From: Gracilinema caldarium DSM 7334
Lineage (GTDB): Bacteria > Spirochaetota > Spirochaetia > Treponematales > Breznakiellaceae
Length of the DNA stretch: 64,000 nt
NCBI RefSeq assembly: GCF_000219725.1
Contig: NC_015732.1
Location: 2,108,001 to 2,172,000, forward strand
Direction: 5' to 3'
In this document: positions 30,736 through 40,691 of the stretch, one piece after another
How the letters are laid out: the number at the start of each line of letters is the position of its first letter
Position numbering within the stretch: position 1 is the stretch's first letter
Position numbers and translations under genes: made by a program
Notes under the pieces: model-generated
The model's database searches: none
Seen by the model: the letters and a program-made list of their open reading frames with translations, nothing else
What the model was told of the DNA's origin: nothing

Positions 30736-31400
30736 CGCCGCACCTCCTTGGCTAGTTCACGTACGTCTATAATCCCGTCTTGCATGATGGCGTGATAAAA
30801 CATCGGCTTGATGTCGCGCGGATTGGAAAAATCCAGATCATAGAGCATCCAGCCGAAATCGCGCTTGCCCTTCATCGGGCTTTTGGGGATGTTGTTCCTG
30901 TCCTCGATGGTGGTCACTGTGGCGGGGAACTCGCGGGTCCCCAGGCAGGGGGCGTGAAAGTGCTGTCCCTGCCGAAGACGACGTAAAATAATATTGTAAT
31001 GCTTTTCCTCTGTTTCACCAGAACCGATCTTTTCGGTTAACTCGAAGTGGGCTTCGATGACATAATCCACATTCTTCAAGACCATTGCGGCGCGCTGTTG
31101 GCGGGTTTCAGTGGTGGCGATGTAGAGCGGTTTGTTTGTGCCATTCATCACCTGTAAAACATTATCCACCGAAGCCTTATCGCTCACCTCGTTACGGCGA
31201 ATATTGGTAAACTCGATGTCGCGCAGGACGTGGATTGTATCTATCACCCAGCGGATAGCAGGTTTCCAATAGACTGCCTCGAGAATACCACGCGCCGCCG
31301 ACGGAGTGATGACGTCGTAACTGACACGCTCCACTTTCATTTCAGGACGGGTAAACAGGGCATATGGGCCCTGTACACGGATGGTTATGCCATATCCCAT
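30732..31400 (-). CDS. cas5c: Cas5c (Csd5) crRNA-processing endoribonuclease
   Basis: 222 residues. GYGITIRVQGPYALFTRPEM is the conserved Cas5 N-terminus, followed by SYDVITPSAARGILEAVYWK, where Cas5d-type catalytic residues (Tyr, Lys/His) are expected, and CLGTREFPATV. In type I-C this protein replaces Cas6 and cuts the repeat at the base of its hairpin. AGGAGG 8 nt before the chosen ATG fixes the start; a slightly longer frame exists. It follows cas3 after 60 bp and overlaps cas8c by 4 bp. It is GC-richer than cas7-cas2. Confidence 0.96.
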   Translation of the reverse strand: MGYGITIRVQGPYALFTRPEMKVERVSYDVITPSAARGILEAVYWKPAIRWVIDTIHVLRDIEFTNIRRNEVSDKASVDNVLQVMNGTNKPLYIATTETRQQRAAMVLKNVDYVIEAHFELTEKIGSGETEEKHYNIILRRLRQGQHFHAPCLGTREFPATVTTIEDRNNIPKSPMKGKRDFGWMLYDLDFSNPRDIKPMFYHAIMQDGIIDVRELAKEVRR

Positions 31401-31460
31401 TAATACAACCTCCTTATACAAGATTTTTTTAGGATTTGTTTCAGAGTCTCTTTTAAAATC

Positions 31461-34400
31461 TTAAAACAGTAAACCATCACCACCTCCATTTTCAGGTATT
31501 ATAAGTCCTTTATCAAAATCATAATATTCTTTCATGTAATCAGGGTTAAGAACGTAATACGTGTCGTCAATGGTCAAAATCACTCCTTTTGAACTGAGTT
31601 TGTCGAACTCGGTCGTGAAAATCGAAACCGTGTAGGGCTGAAGTTTCCGCAGGGTAAAAAATGGATAGTCAGTGCTTTTCAACTCTTCAATCAGACTTTG
31701 TGCTTCTTCATTGTAGGGGATAATCACCGTCTCGGTCGAATCTTCAATAATTTGGAATTCCCGCGCCGCGGTCTCGTACTTGAACCTGGCGTCTGCGCTG
31801 TCGAAACATTCCATAATGCGCTTGACATCGAACGAGATGTTCGGGTCTTGCAGATCATACAGCCGCTCAAAAAATGCACTGATTACAGGAATGGAAATCG
31901 GCTCTGCGGCGTGGTCGCGCAAGACCATGCGGGTGACTTCTGCCGATTGTTTCAGGAATGAGGGCGTTTTTTTGATAAACTCTGACTTCGGCTCGAAGAC
32001 GAACATCTCGCTCACGCCGCGCCGCATCTCACGGTTCACACGTCCCGCCGCCTGATTGATGGAATCCAGCCCCGAGAGAGCGCGGTAGCCAACGGGAAAG
32101 TCTAGGTCAATGCCCGCTTCCATCACCGTGGTCGAAACCACACGGCAGGGTTTTCCGCTTGATAGGCGTTCTTTGATTTCTTCCAGTTTGGTGCGGCGGT
32201 GGGCAGGACACATCAACGTCGAAAGGTGAAAATTCCCCTCGCCTTCCAAGCCACTGAAAAGTCCGCTGGCGTGGCGGCGGGTGTTGACGATGCACAGGGC
32301 TTGCTCGTGCGCGTTCAAGCGGGTGATCAGGTCCTCGTCGGGAAGCGTCCCCACATACTTTACTTCCACTCGCTTGTAGAAGTTGAACAACTCATGCGGG
32401 TTTGGTGCGAGTTCCCGCACTTCGGCATTTTCGGGTAAAAAGCGTTCCAGCCCAGGCTGGGTGGCGGTGCAAAAGACCGCGCTCGCACCGTAGTTCGTCA
32501 CCAGTTCCCATACAGCCGCCATCGCAGGGCGCATGTACTCCCGCGGCAGCATTTGGGCTTCGTCGAAGATAATCACGCTTTTGGCGATGTTGTGCAGTTT
32601 ACGGCAGCGGGATGACCTGTTGGCAAACAGCGACTCAAAGAACTGTACGTTGGTCGTGACTACAATGGGAATATCCCAGTTTTCCGCCGCCAGTTTGAGT
32701 TTGGCAAGCGCGCTGTTGGTGCGGTCATCGGGGTTGTCGCGCTTCTTGCCCTCCCAGTCAAAGTTGGAGTGATGCTCCAGCACCTGCCCTTCACCGAAGA
32801 TGGTTTTGAACACCTTGGCATTTTGCTCGATAATGGTGGTAAACGGGATGACGTAGATGACGCGCTTCAAGCCATGCTCGGCGGCGTGATGCAGTGCAAA
32901 TGCCATTGAAGCCAGCGTCTTGCCGCCGCCAGTGGGTACAGTGAGCGAGAAAAATCCAGGCTTTTCATTCATGCCTTTTGCGATACAGGCTTGCAGTATC
33001 TCATTGCGCTTGTGGTTGATGTCACTGCTTGGATTTTCAAACTGCTTCAGGTACGCGCCCATCTTATCTCGCAGGGTTGTGATGTCGTCATATCCGCCGC
33101 GCGGCTTTGAGCCTTTCATGTAGGTTTCGGTTTCCTGAAAGTCGGCGTCCACAAGTGCAGAGTAAATCATGCGCACCAGAAAAGAAAGCGAAAACCCAAA
33201 ATAATCTTTCGTAGGCTTATCGGGGAACACCCGCAGGCGCAGCGGCTGAATATTCAAGCGTTTCGGGAACGAAAGTGTGTACAAATCTACTTCGCTCTTG
33301 TACGCGCTGTAATCGGGCAGTTGGTTTTTCAAGCGCGCGCAAACAGTTCCGCCCTCCAGGTCGGTTTCATTGCCGTAATCGGGCAAGCCTGTGTGATGTC
33401 CCATAATGGGATACACCAGTAAGTGAGCGAATACTTCCTGCGGCGTCCCTTTGAGCAATGCCTTGAGTTCTTTTGCTCCAGCGGTTGAATGCTCCACCCG
33501 CGGACCTGTCCCTTCCAGCCGTTTTTGAAACGCGTCGGAATATTTACCCAGATCGTGAATCAGCCCCGCGATATACGCCAGTTCTGCGATATTGGCATCA
33601 GCGCAGAAATCGCGCGCCATTTCCGCTGTTTTTTTCAGATGTTCGATGAGGGGCTGCCAGTCTTCGCGGTCTTCACCCTCTCGACGATGGGCAAAAAAGG
33701 ATGACTTCGGTCCGCTAATATTCCCAATTCCATAAAGTTTTGCAAGCTTCCTCACTTCTCGTTCAAGGGTCTCCCGCAGGTACTTTGGCTCTAGTACTTC
33801 GCAGTCTGCACCCCAGCCCCGGATCCAGGGAAGCATTTCCTGTGGTTCTGCAATCTCAGCTTCCCATAAGAGCGAGCCATTATCCTGTTCTGTTATAATT
33901 TGGGTAGGATGCCACAGACTTTCTTTCACCCGATAGGCAACCCGTGGCGTAAAGCGCAGTAGTATCCTTTGGGGTTCTTCATCGGTGTACCAGATTCCCC
34001 AGGCTTCAGCTAAGAGGGAGCGAGGATCAAAATCCTTTGGAATAGTATAGGGTTCATTTGTTTTTTCTGCCCGTTCAATTCGTTCAACCTTATAGGTCCG
34101 TAGTGTTCCTGGCGGTTCGCTTAAACAGATGAGCTGGGTTGTTTGTCCAATTGCATAGGGTTCAATGAAGTAAGGGCTAACAAGATACATAAAGGTTTTA
34201 CCCATCTTTTCACTGCGGTGCCAGATTTTAACTTTTCGATGATTTGCCCAACCTTCTGTTAAGAGTTCCATGACGCGAACATAGTTGGGATCATCTTTCT
34301 GAGAATCGTCATCCATCATGTCAGCAGCAATACTCACATGATGACCTATTTGATCAGCCCATCGCCGCATCGATAGACTTAATTTTCTTAACGCCGATGC

Positions 34401-34703
34401 GGTATGGGGATTCTTACGATCCATACGGGTGGCCAGAAGCCTGCTTGCAAGATGCAAAGCCATTGCTTCATGCAGGGTTAAATTGAGATTGATAAGACTT
34501 GCACTTCTATCTATTTTTAGTTTACCACCATCAATATCATCAATATAAATAGAAGCTGGTAGATCCATGAGATCCCTATTAATCGTTGAACGATCCACCT
34601 GGAGTTTCCTTGCAATTTCTGCTTGGGTAAGTCCTTCTGGATGAGCTAAAAGAAGATTTTCAATTTGTAAGAGCCTTGTGGCCTTATTTTCTGCTCTATT
34701 CAT
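31461..34703 (-). CDS. cas3: WYL-domain regulator fused to Cas3 nuclease-helicase
   Basis: 1080 residues in one uninterrupted frame. Residues 4-60 are a DeoR-like winged helix (LTQAEIARKLQVDRSTINRD). Residues about 150-325 are a WYL plus WCX unit of the kind found in CRISPR-linked regulators (PYFIEPYAIGQTTQLICLS, AWGIWYTDEEPQRILLRF, SLWHPTQII, PWIRGWGADCEVLEPKYLRE). From about 332 a complete Cas3 follows: HD nuclease (FFAHRREG, HDLGK at 383-387, EHSTAG, MGHHTG), Walker A PTGGGKT at 590-596, DEAQ at 714-717, CTATQ, and QAAGRVNR at 884-891. Cas3 unwinds and degrades Cascade-bound DNA; the front half should bind DNA and perhaps a nucleic-acid ligand. Separate regulator and Cas3 genes are the usual state. 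The start used has GGGG 7 nt upstream. Confidence 0.93.
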   Translation of the reverse strand: MNRAENKATRLLQIENLLLAHPEGLTQAEIARKLQVDRSTINRDLMDLPASIYIDDIDGGKLKIDRSASLINLNLTLHEAMALHLASRLLATRMDRKNPHTASALRKLSLSMRRWADQIGHHVSIAADMMDDDSQKDDPNYVRVMELLTEGWANHRKVKIWHRSEKMGKTFMYLVSPYFIEPYAIGQTTQLICLSEPPGTLRTYKVERIERAEKTNEPYTIPKDFDPRSLLAEAWGIWYTDEEPQRILLRFTPRVAYRVKESLWHPTQIITEQDNGSLLWEAEIAEPQEMLPWIRGWGADCEVLEPKYLRETLEREVRKLAKLYGIGNISGPKSSFFAHRREGEDREDWQPLIEHLKKTAEMARDFCADANIAELAYIAGLIHDLGKYSDAFQKRLEGTGPRVEHSTAGAKELKALLKGTPQEVFAHLLVYPIMGHHTGLPDYGNETDLEGGTVCARLKNQLPDYSAYKSEVDLYTLSFPKRLNIQPLRLRVFPDKPTKDYFGFSLSFLVRMIYSALVDADFQETETYMKGSKPRGGYDDITTLRDKMGAYLKQFENPSSDINHKRNEILQACIAKGMNEKPGFFSLTVPTGGGKTLASMAFALHHAAEHGLKRVIYVIPFTTIIEQNAKVFKTIFGEGQVLEHHSNFDWEGKKRDNPDDRTNSALAKLKLAAENWDIPIVVTTNVQFFESLFANRSSRCRKLHNIAKSVIIFDEAQMLPREYMRPAMAAVWELVTNYGASAVFCTATQPGLERFLPENAEVRELAPNPHELFNFYKRVEVKYVGTLPDEDLITRLNAHEQALCIVNTRRHASGLFSGLEGEGNFHLSTLMCPAHRRTKLEEIKERLSSGKPCRVVSTTVMEAGIDLDFPVGYRALSGLDSINQAAGRVNREMRRGVSEMFVFEPKSEFIKKTPSFLKQSAEVTRMVLRDHAAEPISIPVISAFFERLYDLQDPNISFDVKRIMECFDSADARFKYETAAREFQIIEDSTETVIIPYNEEAQSLIEELKSTDYPFFTLRKLQPYTVSIFTTEFDKLSSKGVILTIDDTYYVLNPDYMKEYYDFDKGLIIPENGGGDGLLF

Positions 34704-34728
34704 CAATATACCCCAACATTCTTTTTTG

Positions 34729-35310
<582 letters not shown>

Positions 35311-35314
35311 GCTG

Positions 35315-36571
35315 CTAGCTGAGGACCACCCGGCAGTACCGCTTTTTGCCGGCCCGGAGGATAAGTTCATTATCCTTAATTCGATCTAGATTGATGAGAT
35401 CCGCTACGTCGGTAATCGCTTCCAGGTCTGCCCCGGAGCCATGGGGCAGACCTGCCGACACAAAAGCACCGCCCTGCTGGACGAGCCGCCGGGCCTCGCT
35501 TTTCGTCGGGGCCAGGCCGGCATCAAAAAAGAGGTCCACCACCGGGTAGCCTGCCTCGAATTTTGCCCGGGGTAGTTCTACACTGGGCATGGCACTTTTA
35601 TCGCCGCCGCCGCCAAAGGCGGCCCGGGCTCCAGCGAGGGCCTTATCTGCCTCTTCCTTGCCGTGGATCAGGGCGGTAACCTCGTAGGCAAGCCGTTCCT
35701 TGGCTTCGTTCGGGTTTTTCCCGGGAGCAACAAGGGAGCGGATTTCCGCTACAGGGAGGAAAGTAAACATTAAGAGGAACCGTTCTATATCCGCATCCTG
35801 AACATTCCGCCAGTACTGGAAGAAATCATAGGGACTCGTGATGGCCGGATCCAGGAAGAGAGCACCCTTTTCAGTTTTACCCATCTTCTTGCCATCCGCG
35901 GTGGTCACCAGGGGGAAGGTAAGGCCGAAACATTCAGCCCCTTCGACCCGGCGGATCAGCTCGATACCCGCCACAATATTACCCCACTGGTCGTCGCCTC
36001 CAATCTGGAGGCGGCAGTCGTGGCGGCGGTACAGCTCGAGAAAGTCATAGCTCTGGAGAAGCTGATAGTTAAACTCAATAAAGGAAAGGCCTGTTTCCAT
36101 CCGCATCCGGTAGGCTTCGAAACTGAGCATCCGGTTTACCGAAAAATGCCGTCCTATGTCCCGGAGAAAATCGATATAATTAAGGTCCGAAAGCCAGTGC
36201 TTGTTATTATCCGTAAGGGCATGTATACCGTCAAAGCCGCCCAGAAAGCGGTTCAGCTGGGCGCTGATCGATTCCGCATTGGCATCGAGCTGTTCATAGG
36301 ACAGCATTTTTCGCATTTCGGTTTTTCCCGAGGGGTCCCCGATACGAGCTGTACCGCCACCGATAAGTGCTATACCCCGGTGTCCGGCGGCGATCATGTG
36401 TTTAAAGGCAAAAAAGGGCACCATATGCCCGATATGCAGACTTGGCCCTGTGGGATCGGTTCCCACATAAAAGGTGATGGGCCCCTCATCCATAACTTTG
36501 GAAAGCCCCTCTACATCGGTACATTGCTGAAAAAAGCCCCGTTCTTTTAAGGTTTCAAGTGCTGCATTCAT
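35315..36571 (-). CDS. tyrS: Tyrosyl-tRNA synthetase
   Basis: 418 residues from the chosen ATG. The class Ic synthetase motifs are clear: YVGTDPTGPSLHIGHMVP (HIGH box), GGGTARIGDPSGKTEMR, FIEFNYQLLQSYDFLEL, GGDDQWGNIVAGIELIRR for tyrosine and ATP binding, and KKMGKTEKGA as the KMSKS loop. A C-terminal S4 RNA-binding domain ends VVDLFFDAGLAPTKSEARRL. It charges tRNA-Tyr in the cytoplasm. An upstream in-frame ATG at 36616 lacks support; AGGA lies about 10 nt before the chosen ATG. It is complete and a single gene. Confidence 0.96.
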   Translation of the reverse strand: MNAALETLKERGFFQQCTDVEGLSKVMDEGPITFYVGTDPTGPSLHIGHMVPFFAFKHMIAAGHRGIALIGGGTARIGDPSGKTEMRKMLSYEQLDANAESISAQLNRFLGGFDGIHALTDNNKHWLSDLNYIDFLRDIGRHFSVNRMLSFEAYRMRMETGLSFIEFNYQLLQSYDFLELYRRHDCRLQIGGDDQWGNIVAGIELIRRVEGAECFGLTFPLVTTADGKKMGKTEKGALFLDPAITSPYDFFQYWRNVQDADIERFLLMFTFLPVAEIRSLVAPGKNPNEAKERLAYEVTALIHGKEEADKALAGARAAFGGGGDKSAMPSVELPRAKFEAGYPVVDLFFDAGLAPTKSEARRLVQQGGAFVSAGLPHGSGADLEAITDVADLINLDRIKDNELILRAGKKRYCRVVLS

Positions 36572-36706
36572 CGGTATCCATCCTGAAAAGGTAGTAAAAA
36601 CGGCAGATCCCGCCATGTCAGAAAGAGCTACAACCGGGCTCTACCTCACAGAAAAGCAGTATACAGAAAGGACTCCTATGGGGCAAGGGATGGCAGCAAT
36701 TTCCTG

Positions 36707-37270
36707 TTAGGGACAGATCCAGGAAAATTCGGGAAAGACTGCGCTGGGAACCGCCTCCCCCCTGCGGTATTCCTTCAGGGGTCCAAAACGACCATTCTGC
36801 AGTACATATTGATACACCGCGCCGGTATCGGAATGAATAATCCAGTATTCCCGCACACCAACCTGTTCATAGAGATTCCGTTTTACCCCAAAATCCTTAT
36901 GGGCCGTTGTTTCCGAAAGGACCTCTGCCACAAAGTCGGGAGCACCATGAATCCCATCTTCATGAATTTTACTGGCATCGCAGAGGGCAAGCACATCGGG
37001 CTGCACCACCGTTTCTCCCGTATCGGAGTCATCCATTAAAAATACATCCAAGGGGGCAATAAAGACTTTACAGGGCTTGCCTTCCAGAAAATTTCCTAAC
37101 TGCCGAGCTAGATTAAGGACCTTGTCCTGATGGGGAACCCGGGGCGCGGGACTCATGGCATAAGCGACACCATCAATGAGTTCCCAGCGTTCATTGAGGG
37201 GCCATTTTTTCCAGTCTGCAATGGTAAACTTTTCCCCCTCTTTCAGGGCACTTGTTCCTTGGGTTTCCAT
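36707..37270 (-). CDS. Uma2-family (DUF820) putative endonuclease
   Basis: 187 residues with the restriction-endonuclease-like fold pattern of Uma2 proteins: RWELIDGVAYAMSPAP, a conserved QPDVLALCDASKI segment, APDFVAEVLSETTAHKD and YEQVGVREYWIIHSDT containing the presumed PD-(D/E)xK residues. These proteins are abundant in cyanobacteria, Chloroflexi and spirochaetes and their role is unresolved. AGGAGG 9 nt before the ATG supports the start. It stands alone between tyrS and the GH20 gene. A role in defence is possible but not shown by context. Confidence 0.88.
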   Translation of the reverse strand: METQGTSALKEGEKFTIADWKKWPLNERWELIDGVAYAMSPAPRVPHQDKVLNLARQLGNFLEGKPCKVFIAPLDVFLMDDSDTGETVVQPDVLALCDASKIHEDGIHGAPDFVAEVLSETTAHKDFGVKRNLYEQVGVREYWIIHSDTGAVYQYVLQNGRFGPLKEYRRGEAVPSAVFPEFSWICP

Positions 37271-37387
37271 AATGACGAACCTCCTCGCAAAGAGATTATT
37301 GGAAACTTCTAAAGGGTGCAGTTTTTAGAAGTTTACCATCACCATACCACCATTATACCCCAAAAAAGAGGTATACAAAAGGGGCGC

Positions 37388-39202
37388 TCAGTCTTTATAC
37401 AGGGGGCAAAAATTGATGCCCCGCTGGGCAAAAATTCCCCGGCTCGAACCGCAGTGCCCAGCCTCCAGCCGCCGAAGGAAGTCCTCATAGGAACTGCGGG
37501 TTCTGCCGTTCCAGGCGGTCTCTGCCAGAGCAAGGAGCCGGGGAAAGAGCATGTATTCAAGCCGCCGGCCATCCCGGATGTATTCGGTCCAGGCGTTAGC
37601 CTGTATGCCCAGGAAACGACCGCTTCGGTCCAGGGATGCATTTTCAAGCGCTCTCCCCTGGCCTGCATCTTGTTCCGGTACACCTTCCAGGTACGCTTCT
37701 CTTCCCGATGCACTGCACTGGGCCGTTTCCGTTCCCGATACAGACTCAGGGATATCCGGTTCAATTTCCTCAAAGGGGTCGTACTCATAGATGCGGCGGA
37801 GGCTCGCGGCATCGGGATTACGGTAGGCAAGCCCAGGGCTTATACTGCGATCATCGGTTTGCACAAAATCTAGGTAATAGGGAAAATAAGGACTGCGGAC
37901 AAGCCAGCGGCCTTGAGAAAGGGCCTTAGTCGACTGTTCTGGGATCCAGGCCCGCCAGTGAACCACATTGGCCAGGTTCGGGATTGATGAGTCGAGCACC
38001 TCATCCCATCCAAAGACTATTTTTCCCTTTTTGCTCAGGTGCTCTGCAATGGTTGCCACAAAATAACCATGCAGATCGATCCAGTCTGTAAGACCCAGCT
38101 CTGCTTTTTTTGCAGCGCATTTCGGACAGCTTTCCCACCGGGTGGTGGGCACTTCATCACCGCCGATATGGACATAGGGGCCCGGAAAGAGTTCGCAGAC
38201 CTCATCCCAGGCTTTCAGGGCAAAATTTAGGGCGGCGGGGTTTCCCATACAGAGTACATCCTCCGAAATGCCCCATTCGGTCCGAACATAATGGGGCCCC
38301 GGTGTACAGGCAAACTCCGGGTGTCCTGCCAGGATTGCCTGGACATGGCCGGGCAGGTCCAGTTCGGGAATCACCGTAATTCCCCGATCCCCTGCAAAGG
38401 CCACAATATCCCGGACCTCTTCCTGGGTATAATAGCCGTTCCGGTTCGGATCGCCGCCGGGTCTTGTGGAACCGGAACCAGTGGCTTCTGGCAGGGTTAC
38501 AAGCTCCAGTCGCCAGCCCTGGTCATCGGTAAGGTGCCAGTGAAAGCGGTTCAGCTTATAAAGCCAGGCCATGCTGAGGATTTTTTTAAGTTCAGGAACC
38601 GGCACAAAGTGACGGGCAGAATCTATCATGAGCCCCCGCCATGCAAGTGCTGGTCTGTCCACAATGGTACAGACCGGAAGCTTGAAACGCCAGCCGTCCC
38701 ATCCCAGGTGGAGCAGCTGCATCAGGGTCGCGAAGGCTGCAGCGGCGCTTTCTACCATGGTGTTGCGTCCTGCTGTGCGAGGAATTACCATTTCTATTCC
38801 AGAAGGGGAAATTGTAAGCAGATAGGCTCCCCAGACCACTGCTCCAACACCATCCGCGAGCTCTGAACCGTGCATGCGGGCCTGCTCCACCCAGCTTCGT
38901 TCATCAACCTGATGAATATGAAGGGCAATCGTAGGAGCGGCATCCCGTCTGAAATTGGCACCCCAGAGGGGAGTTTCGTCATGGGTCTGCTGTTCGAAGT
39001 AGGCGAATTCCTCAGCAGAACTTAAGGGACTCAGAACCGTCTCGCCAAAGGCTGTTATAATTTCATCCCGAAGAGCCCGGAGCTGGGGCAGAAAAAACGA
39101 ATCGCCGTCGAGGGTCAGGGTAGCGGCATACAGCCTGTCTCCGGTTTCCTGGTAAAACGCCGGCTTGGGGATTATTGCCGGCACAGATGCATAGGCAGCC
39201 AT
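37388..39202 (-). CDS. Beta-N-acetylhexosaminidase, GH20
   Basis: 604 residues. An N-terminal GH20b domain precedes the catalytic barrel: LAWRGLMIDSARHFVPVPEL, WHLTDDQGWRLE, GYYTQEEVRDIVAFAGDRGI, then the catalytic Asp-Glu pair in GPYVHIGGDEVPTTRW. The C-terminal FLGIQANAWTEYIRDGRRLE is also typical. It removes terminal N-acetylhexosamines from glycans or chitin fragments; no signal peptide is visible, so a cytoplasmic role is likely. A Ser/Gly/Glu-rich insertion of about 50 residues lies before the last conserved block (about 479-528). GGAGG 5 nt before the second ATG fixes the start over one 12 bp upstream. Confidence 0.95.
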   Translation of the reverse strand: MAAYASVPAIIPKPAFYQETGDRLYAATLTLDGDSFFLPQLRALRDEIITAFGETVLSPLSSAEEFAYFEQQTHDETPLWGANFRRDAAPTIALHIHQVDERSWVEQARMHGSELADGVGAVVWGAYLLTISPSGIEMVIPRTAGRNTMVESAAAAFATLMQLLHLGWDGWRFKLPVCTIVDRPALAWRGLMIDSARHFVPVPELKKILSMAWLYKLNRFHWHLTDDQGWRLELVTLPEATGSGSTRPGGDPNRNGYYTQEEVRDIVAFAGDRGITVIPELDLPGHVQAILAGHPEFACTPGPHYVRTEWGISEDVLCMGNPAALNFALKAWDEVCELFPGPYVHIGGDEVPTTRWESCPKCAAKKAELGLTDWIDLHGYFVATIAEHLSKKGKIVFGWDEVLDSSIPNLANVVHWRAWIPEQSTKALSQGRWLVRSPYFPYYLDFVQTDDRSISPGLAYRNPDAASLRRIYEYDPFEEIEPDIPESVSGTETAQCSASGREAYLEGVPEQDAGQGRALENASLDRSGRFLGIQANAWTEYIRDGRRLEYMLFPRLLALAETAWNGRTRSSYEDFLRRLEAGHCGSSRGIFAQRGINFCPLYKD

Positions 39203-39356
39203 AGGGACCTCCATCCATAATAAACCGAGATGAGTATTTAAAATTTAAATGCCCTAGGAGCCTGTCGGACTTGTAAGTTTTTAATAATCTCAGTCAAACT
39301 GGCCCCTTTGGAAGTTTCCTCTAACAAGGGTGGGAGCAGTGAGGAATCCTCTGGCA

Positions 39357-39686
39357 TTATTTAGAGCTTAAAAAATCTTGACGCTGGGGACTGAAAACAT
39401 CCAGAGCTTTAAACTCGGTAACTGCTACCACTCCGTGTATAACATTCGGGGCCACATATATTGAATCGCCCCGAGAAATGCGGCGTGTTTCATTCCCCAG
39501 GGTGAAATCAGCTTCCCCTTCCAGTACATAGACAATCTGTTCATGGGGATGACTGTGCAGAGCCCCTACCCCTCCGGGGGCAAAATGCATTTCTGAAGCC
39601 ATGAGATTGCCCCCATAAGCCTTGATTGTACGCTCAGACGTTGCATCAAGCTTAACTGATTTTAAATCCCTCTCAAAAAAGAACAT
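39357..39686 (-). CDS. Cupin-domain protein
   Basis: 109 residues forming a single cupin barrel: HFAPGGVGALHSHPHEQIVY carries the metal-binding His/Glu set of motif 1, and DSIYVAPNVIHGVVAVTE the His of motif 2. Small stand-alone cupins often bind a metal and act as isomerases, sugar-binding sensors or dioxygenase-like enzymes; nothing here decides between these. A strong AGGAGG lies 5 nt before the ATG. It follows the EamA transporter gene by 12 bp on the same strand and is probably its operon partner, perhaps handling the transported metabolite. Confidence 0.9.
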   Translation of the reverse strand: MFFFERDLKSVKLDATSERTIKAYGGNLMASEMHFAPGGVGALHSHPHEQIVYVLEGEADFTLGNETRRISRGDSIYVAPNVIHGVVAVTEFKALDVFSPQRQDFLSSK

Positions 39687-39698
39687 AAGTACCTCCTC

Positions 39699-40652
39699 TC
39701 AAAACACAAAAAGCAGAGCCAGTCCAGAAACGGCAATAAGTGCTCCCAGAACTTCCCGCAGGGTAAGTCGTTCTTTATAAAGTAAGACCGAGGGGAATAC
39801 GATGAGGATGGGAGTGAGTCCCATTAAGGTGGCGGCAATACCTGCAGGGGCTCGTTGCACAGCGAAAAGTCCCAGGCTTACTCCCAGGAAGGGACCAAAA
39901 AAAGCACCGATACTGAGGGACCTCAGGGCTCGACGATTTGCAAGGGCTTGTACCGGTTCCTTTAATCTGCCCAAGATGAGCGCCATAACAATAAAGCCAA
40001 TAAACCCTGCAATAACCCGGATTTCTGTAGCCCTCAGGGGATCATAGTGGGGGGCTCCGATTTTTGAAAGAATCAGTCCTCCACTTTGCCCCAGGGCACC
40101 CAAGAAGGCAAACACGATACCCCGAAGGCGGTGAGGATGGTTCCGCTGATATGCAAGTGGGTGATCATCCTGGGCACTCTGGGAACCCTTCCCAGCTTCA
40201 ATATGACCTTTCCCTACAATAACCCAGATAATAGCCCCAACTACAACAAACATCCCCAAGATACCAAGGGGACGTATCTGCTCTCCAAGCAATAGGAAAC
40301 CCAGCAGAGCTGTTATAAGCGGGGAGGAAACAAAAATTATTTGTGCGGTTCGTGCTCCAATATCGATATAGGATTGAAATAAAAAGATATCACCGAAGAC
40401 AAAACCCACCAGCCCCGACAAAGTGAGCCAAAACCAAACTTGCTCCCCCGCATCCAGAGGAACTGGCTGACCATGCAGCGCCAGATTGATAGTCATAAAA
40501 ATAAAAAGAGCCACCGCAAGGCGCAAAATATTCAAGGCTAAAGAGCCGATTCGTTTCGCTGCATTCTCAAAGGCAAGGGCTGTGACTGTCCAGCAGAGAG
40601 AGGTCCCCAATGCGGCAAACTCCCCGGGATGGTTTGTAAATATAGTGAACAT
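39699..40652 (-). CDS. EamA/DMT-family transporter
   Basis: 317 residues with ten predicted membrane helices in two EamA repeats. The first repeat contains GEFAALGTSLCWTVTALAFE and RTAQIIFVSSPLITALLGFL, the second GIVFAFLGALGQSGGLILSK and APAGIAATLMGLTPILIVFP with LTLREVLGALIAVSGLALLF at the end. A hydrophilic loop (GHIEAGKGSQSAQDDH) joins the repeats. Such inner-membrane carriers export or exchange small metabolites. The substrate is unknown. The gene is followed after 12 bp by a cupin gene. Confidence 0.92.
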   Translation of the reverse strand: MFTIFTNHPGEFAALGTSLCWTVTALAFENAAKRIGSLALNILRLAVALFIFMTINLALHGQPVPLDAGEQVWFWLTLSGLVGFVFGDIFLFQSYIDIGARTAQIIFVSSPLITALLGFLLLGEQIRPLGILGMFVVVGAIIWVIVGKGHIEAGKGSQSAQDDHPLAYQRNHPHRLRGIVFAFLGALGQSGGLILSKIGAPHYDPLRATEIRVIAGFIGFIVMALILGRLKEPVQALANRRALRSLSIGAFFGPFLGVSLGLFAVQRAPAGIAATLMGLTPILIVFPSVLLYKERLTLREVLGALIAVSGLALLFVF

Positions 40653-40691
40653 ACTTTCTTTGTATCACAATCGATTCCTCTGGTGCAAGGC

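Noticed and set aside
36707-37270. Uma2 protein as part of the CRISPR system
   Set aside because: Separated from the cas operon by tyrS and a pseudogene; such genes are scattered widely in spirochaetes.
39240-39290. GCCTGTCGGACTTGT, resembling an insertion-sequence end and the 3' end of the RecQ-type gene
   Set aside because: Single short match without a partner end, transposase or target duplication; probably chance.
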